A stretch of DNA of 23,085 nucleotides from a virus. The position numbers and the translations under genes are program-made. Location of the stretch: positions 1 through 23,085 of IMG/VR virus record IMGVR_UViG_3300036670_000056; one strand, 5' to 3'. This document shows, in pieces, positions 21,414-23,085 of this stretch. The notes under the pieces were generated by a model that had not been told where the DNA came from, did not search any database, and worked only from the letters and a program-made list of their open reading frames with translations. Position 1 is the first letter of the stretch, and each line of letters begins with the position of its first letter.

Positions 21414-22094
21414 TTAACCTTGAAAATGATAGTTAGCGCGTTTAGGTGCTTCCGTTGGTTTTACTTCTTGCTTGTTTAACCAATGCGTAAAGTGTGAACC
21501 GTAATCTTTAAAATTGTTTTTTTTGTCTAGGGTTGCCAAAAGTAAAGCATCGTATTCATTTAATTTACTTTTAACCGTAGGTAAATCTCGCTTAGTTGCT
21601 CGGCAAACATTTTCTAACCATGAATTAGAATTTAAAGCCCTTTGTAAAAAATCATTTGTATATAAATTATCTTCTTTTATTTTATCTTCTTTTATTTTCT
21701 CTTCTCTTATGGCTTTCGTTTCGCTTTCATTTGGCTTTAAGTTCGCTTTCGTTTCGCTTTCGTTTCGCTTTTCACTTTTAGGTCTACCACCCTTTGAACC
21801 GTTGGTACTGTTGGTTTTGCTTTGTGAAGTAGCTTTTAAAAATTGGTCATCTAAAAACTTAATTTTAACTTGATTTTCTTGCAAATCTATGATTCCCTCA
21901 TTAATTAGTTCATCAAACTCTTGAGGGTAATTTAGCCGTCTTAAAAATTGGTCTTTAGTCAATTTACATTCTCTTTGCCAATAATAAGCGCAGGCATTTA
22001 TAAACAATCCTTGCACCGCTAAAGAGCAAAAAGAGATATCTTTTGTTAAATATTCTGCTGGTTCAAATTGAAAATATGGAAGTTCCTTTGCCAT
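21414..22094 (-). CDS. Phage replication initiator / replisome organiser
   Basis: This 226-aa protein has a likely winged-helix N-terminal half (MAKELPYFQFEPAEYLTKDI, SLAVQGLFINACAYYWQREC, RLNYPQEFDELINEGIIDL), similar to DUF1376/DUF4373-type phage initiators. A low-complexity, Lys/Glu-rich linker follows (about 98-145, GSKGGRPKSEKRNESETKAN, NESETKA, then KIKEDKIKED). The C-terminal helical domain (VCRATKRDLPTVKSKLNEYD, FKDYGSHFTHWLNKQE) is like the helicase-loading ends of such proteins. It stands just before the primase-helicase, as lambda O precedes P. The linker codons contain an 11-bp tandem array and an AT-rich tract (21669-21771), a candidate origin. Confidence 0.75.
   Translation of the reverse strand: MAKELPYFQFEPAEYLTKDISFCSLAVQGLFINACAYYWQRECKLTKDQFLRRLNYPQEFDELINEGIIDLQENQVKIKFLDDQFLKATSQSKTNSTNGSKGGRPKSEKRNESETKANLKPNESETKAIREEKIKEDKIKEDNLYTNDFLQRALNSNSWLENVCRATKRDLPTVKSKLNEYDALLLATLDKKNNFKDYGSHFTHWLNKQEVKPTEAPKRANYHFQG
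21669..21771. repeat. 11-bp tandem array plus AT-rich tract inside the initiator gene, candidate replication origin
   Basis: At 21717-21771 five consecutive 11-bp units occur (plus strand CGTTTCGCTTT at 21717, 21750 and 21761; CATTTGGCTTT at 21728; AAGTTCGCTTT at 21739). Eleven is not a multiple of three, so the repeat is not a simple peptide repeat. Directly beside it, 21669-21698 is an exact 15-bp tandem duplication (ATCTTCTTTTATTTT twice), pyrimidine-rich and easily melted. Iterons next to an AT-rich strand-biased tract within the initiator gene is the lambda ori/O layout. Function is inferred. Confidence 0.55.
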
Positions 22095-22095
22095 T

Positions 22096-22305
22096 TTAAA
22101 AGTCGTTAAAAGTTAATAAATTAATTTCTTGTTGTGATACATACCTTGCCAAAAAAACGCGCGTATTTGGTTTGCTCAAAACTTTAGAAACGTTAGCAAT
22201 GTTTTTTAAGGTCATAGCCTTTTTTGAATAACATAACGCTTTTTTATTTAACGCGTCTTTCTTTTTTTGCAGCAAATGCTTTTGCCAAATCTTTAAATTT
22301 TCCAT
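22096..22305 (-). CDS. Small basic protein, unknown function
   Basis: From the ATG at 22305 this is a 69-aa, strongly basic helical protein (MENLKIWQKHLLQKKKDALN at the start; VSQQEINLLTFNDF at the end). A longer version from 22362 would run through an inverted-repeat leader, so the shorter start is preferred. Its stop is one nt before the initiator ATG. It is the first gene after the promoter at 22418. The charge suggests nucleic-acid binding, but no family is recognised. Confidence 0.55.
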   Translation of the reverse strand: MENLKIWQKHLLQKKKDALNKKALCYSKKAMTLKNIANVSKVLSKPNTRVFLARYVSQQEINLLTFNDF

Positions 22306-22321
22306 AATATTTTTAAAATGT

Positions 22322-22406
22322 AAAATCCGATAAATCAAAAAGGGCTTCACGTCTTTTATCATTATCGGATTTTTATGAAATCTTTAAGTTACTATGTTGT
22401 GAAGCC
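22322..22406 (-). ncRNA. Folded 5' leader with interleaved inverted repeats (pseudoknot topology)
   Basis: On the minus strand the order is A, B, A', B'. A is GGCTTCAC (22406-22399) and A' is GTGAAGCC (22350-22343), a perfect 8-bp match. B is AAAATCCGATAA (22373-22362) and B' is TTATCGGATTTT (22333-22322), a perfect 12-bp match. The pairs cross, so they form an H-type pseudoknot or two mutually exclusive hairpins. The block lies between the promoter (22418-22448) and the ATG at 22305, so it would be in the leader. B-B' followed by a few T could act as a weak terminator, so attenuation is possible. Confidence 0.55.
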
Positions 22407-22417
22407 GTAACCGTTTA

Positions 22418-22448
22418 CAAATGTAATACTATTTATTCGATATACAAT
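22418..22448 (-). promoter_or_regulatory. Bacteroidota-type promoter for the early replication operon
   Basis: The minus strand has ATTG (22448-22445), a 19-nt spacer and TACATTTG (22425-22418), an exact TAnnTTTG. Spacing is ideal. It is right after the methyltransferase stop and before the folded leader and 69-aa gene, so it probably starts the transcript for the initiator, primase-helicase and downstream genes. Confidence 0.6.
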
Positions 22449-22454
22449 ACTTTT

Positions 22455-23084
22455 TTAAAACATTTTTAGTTGTTGCTGGTGCTGCTTTAGTCTTAGCATA
22501 GCCGCGTCGTAGTACTCTTTGTCTAATTCGCAAGCTGTTAGATCGTACTTTAGATTGTGGCACGCTAAGGCTATTGAGCCAGAGCCTAGGTGCGTGTCTA
22601 GTATATTGTCGCCCTCTTTTGCGTAGTTCATTAAAATCCATTCGTAAAGTTTAACGGGTTTTTGTGTTGGGTGGATTTTAACCTCTTTGTTTTTCATGTC
22701 GTGTTGTATCATTCCATTCCATGTGCATTCATAAACCTTTACGCTTTTGTGAGTTGAGCAAATTGCTAGTTCAGCCTCGCCAAATGCAGTTCCATTCTTT
22801 TGCCAAACAATAGCTCCACCGCATAAGCCTAAGTAGTTTCCTCCCCAAACTATTTGATTTTTAGAAACTCTTTCTAGTTCAATGTAATACTTATCTTCAG
22901 GAGCTAAATTATCAAACAATTTATAATTAGTTCTTTTAGTTGCTTGTTTTCCGCTCTTTTTATTATCTATTAATCCTATCGCATCAATGTTCTGGTAAGG
23001 CGGATCAACAATAGCTAAATCAAAGTGATTATCAGGATAGCGAGCCATTAACTCCATGTTATCTTCGTTGCTTATATTTATCAT
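22455..23084 (-). CDS. DNA adenine-type methyltransferase, DPPY type
   Basis: This 209-aa protein starts MINISNEDNMELMARYPDNH at the window edge; the ATG at 23084-23082 matches the normal start for this family, but an extension beyond the window cannot be excluded. Motif IV, LAIVDPPYQN (23-32), comes first and motif I, ILDTHLGSGSIALAC, near the C-terminus, preceded by KIHPTQKPVKLYEWILMNYA, the beta-class order. QIVWGGNYLG and GAIVWQKNGT lie between. It is only distantly related to the two paralogous enzymes in this window. It is followed by the early promoter. Target sequence is unknown. Confidence 0.9.
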   Translation of the reverse strand: MINISNEDNMELMARYPDNHFDLAIVDPPYQNIDAIGLIDNKKSGKQATKRTNYKLFDNLAPEDKYYIELERVSKNQIVWGGNYLGLCGGAIVWQKNGTAFGEAELAICSTHKSVKVYECTWNGMIQHDMKNKEVKIHPTQKPVKLYEWILMNYAKEGDNILDTHLGSGSIALACHNLKYDLTACELDKEYYDAAMLRLKQHQQQLKMF

Positions 23085-23085
23085 A

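Noticed and set aside
22322-22373. Simple intrinsic terminator after the first methyltransferase
   Set aside because: The long 28-nt loop, only about four T after the stem, low GC and location downstream of a new promoter fit a leader structure better, though a weak attenuator is still possible.
22429-22641. 70-codon minus-strand frame overlapping the first methyltransferase
   Set aside because: It overlaps the motif I region of a real gene in another frame and runs through the promoter; the composition is Arg-rich and looks like a shadow.
1-23085. CRISPR array, tRNA or rRNA genes, insertion sequences
   Set aside because: I saw no spaced direct repeats of CRISPR type, no cloverleaf-like segments and no transposase frames. 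A tRNA scan was not possible, so weak tRNA candidates could be missed.

Overview
The window is 23 kb of a tailed bacteriophage or prophage (Caudoviricetes, siphovirus-like by gene content) that most likely infects a member of the Bacteroidota, probably Flavobacteriia. The DNA is AT-rich. Gene starts lack clear Shine-Dalgarno sites and have A-rich, G-poor leaders, and upstream sites fit the Bacteroidota promoter (TTG or TTTG, about 19 nt, TAnnTTTG). Several proteins are of types common in Bacteroidota phages: DUF3127, an XkdF-type protease fused to a scaffold, a 'FRVPADDLNNAIFKHYYD' tail protein and an ERF annealase. Virtually every gene is on the minus strand, so transcription runs from 23085 towards 1. 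The one exception is a 24-codon plus-strand mini-gene at 8112-8186.

Region by region, in transcription order. (1) 23084-15241, early DNA metabolism: an adenine-type DNA methyltransferase, a promoter with a folded leader, a small protein, a replication initiator with a candidate origin inside it, a primase-helicase, a C5-type DNA methyltransferase, a NinG-like protein, several small Cys-rich proteins, a second adenine-type methyltransferase, a DUF3127 (OB-fold, SSB-like) protein and an HNH endonuclease. (2) 15244-12469, small regulators and recombination: a Cro-size HTH protein, an ERF single-strand annealing protein, a NinB-like protein and an ECF-like sigma factor. (3) 12491-9140, packaging: a putative small terminase, the large terminase, a tail-assembly chaperone pair made by -1 frameshifting, and a third adenine-type methyltransferase. 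(4) 9126-2366, tail: a tail-terminator-like protein, an HK97 gp10-like protein, two large tail or baseplate proteins, a 50-aa protein and the tape measure. (5) 2314-1, head: a protease-scaffold fusion, the major capsid protein and a truncated structural gene. No portal, lysis or integrase gene is in the window.

Working model: the initiator opens an origin inside its own gene, the primase-helicase loads, and ERF, NinB, NinG and the DUF3127 protein handle recombination and single-stranded DNA. The sigma factor lies at the early/late boundary and may switch on packaging and structural genes. Three late genes share a conserved ATCGTTATAA box 4-5 nt before their ATG. Four DNA methyltransferases suggest heavy DNA modification against host restriction.

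Most notable observations: a T9 slippery run with an 80-aa -1 frame extension (G/GT-type chaperone) that also corrects a methyltransferase start; an 11-bp tandem array plus AT-rich tract inside the initiator gene; SSB-tip-like C-termini on both the DUF3127 protein and the primase-helicase; interleaved inverted repeats in the 22.3-kb leader; the conserved box before three late genes; and a tail-before-head gene order.
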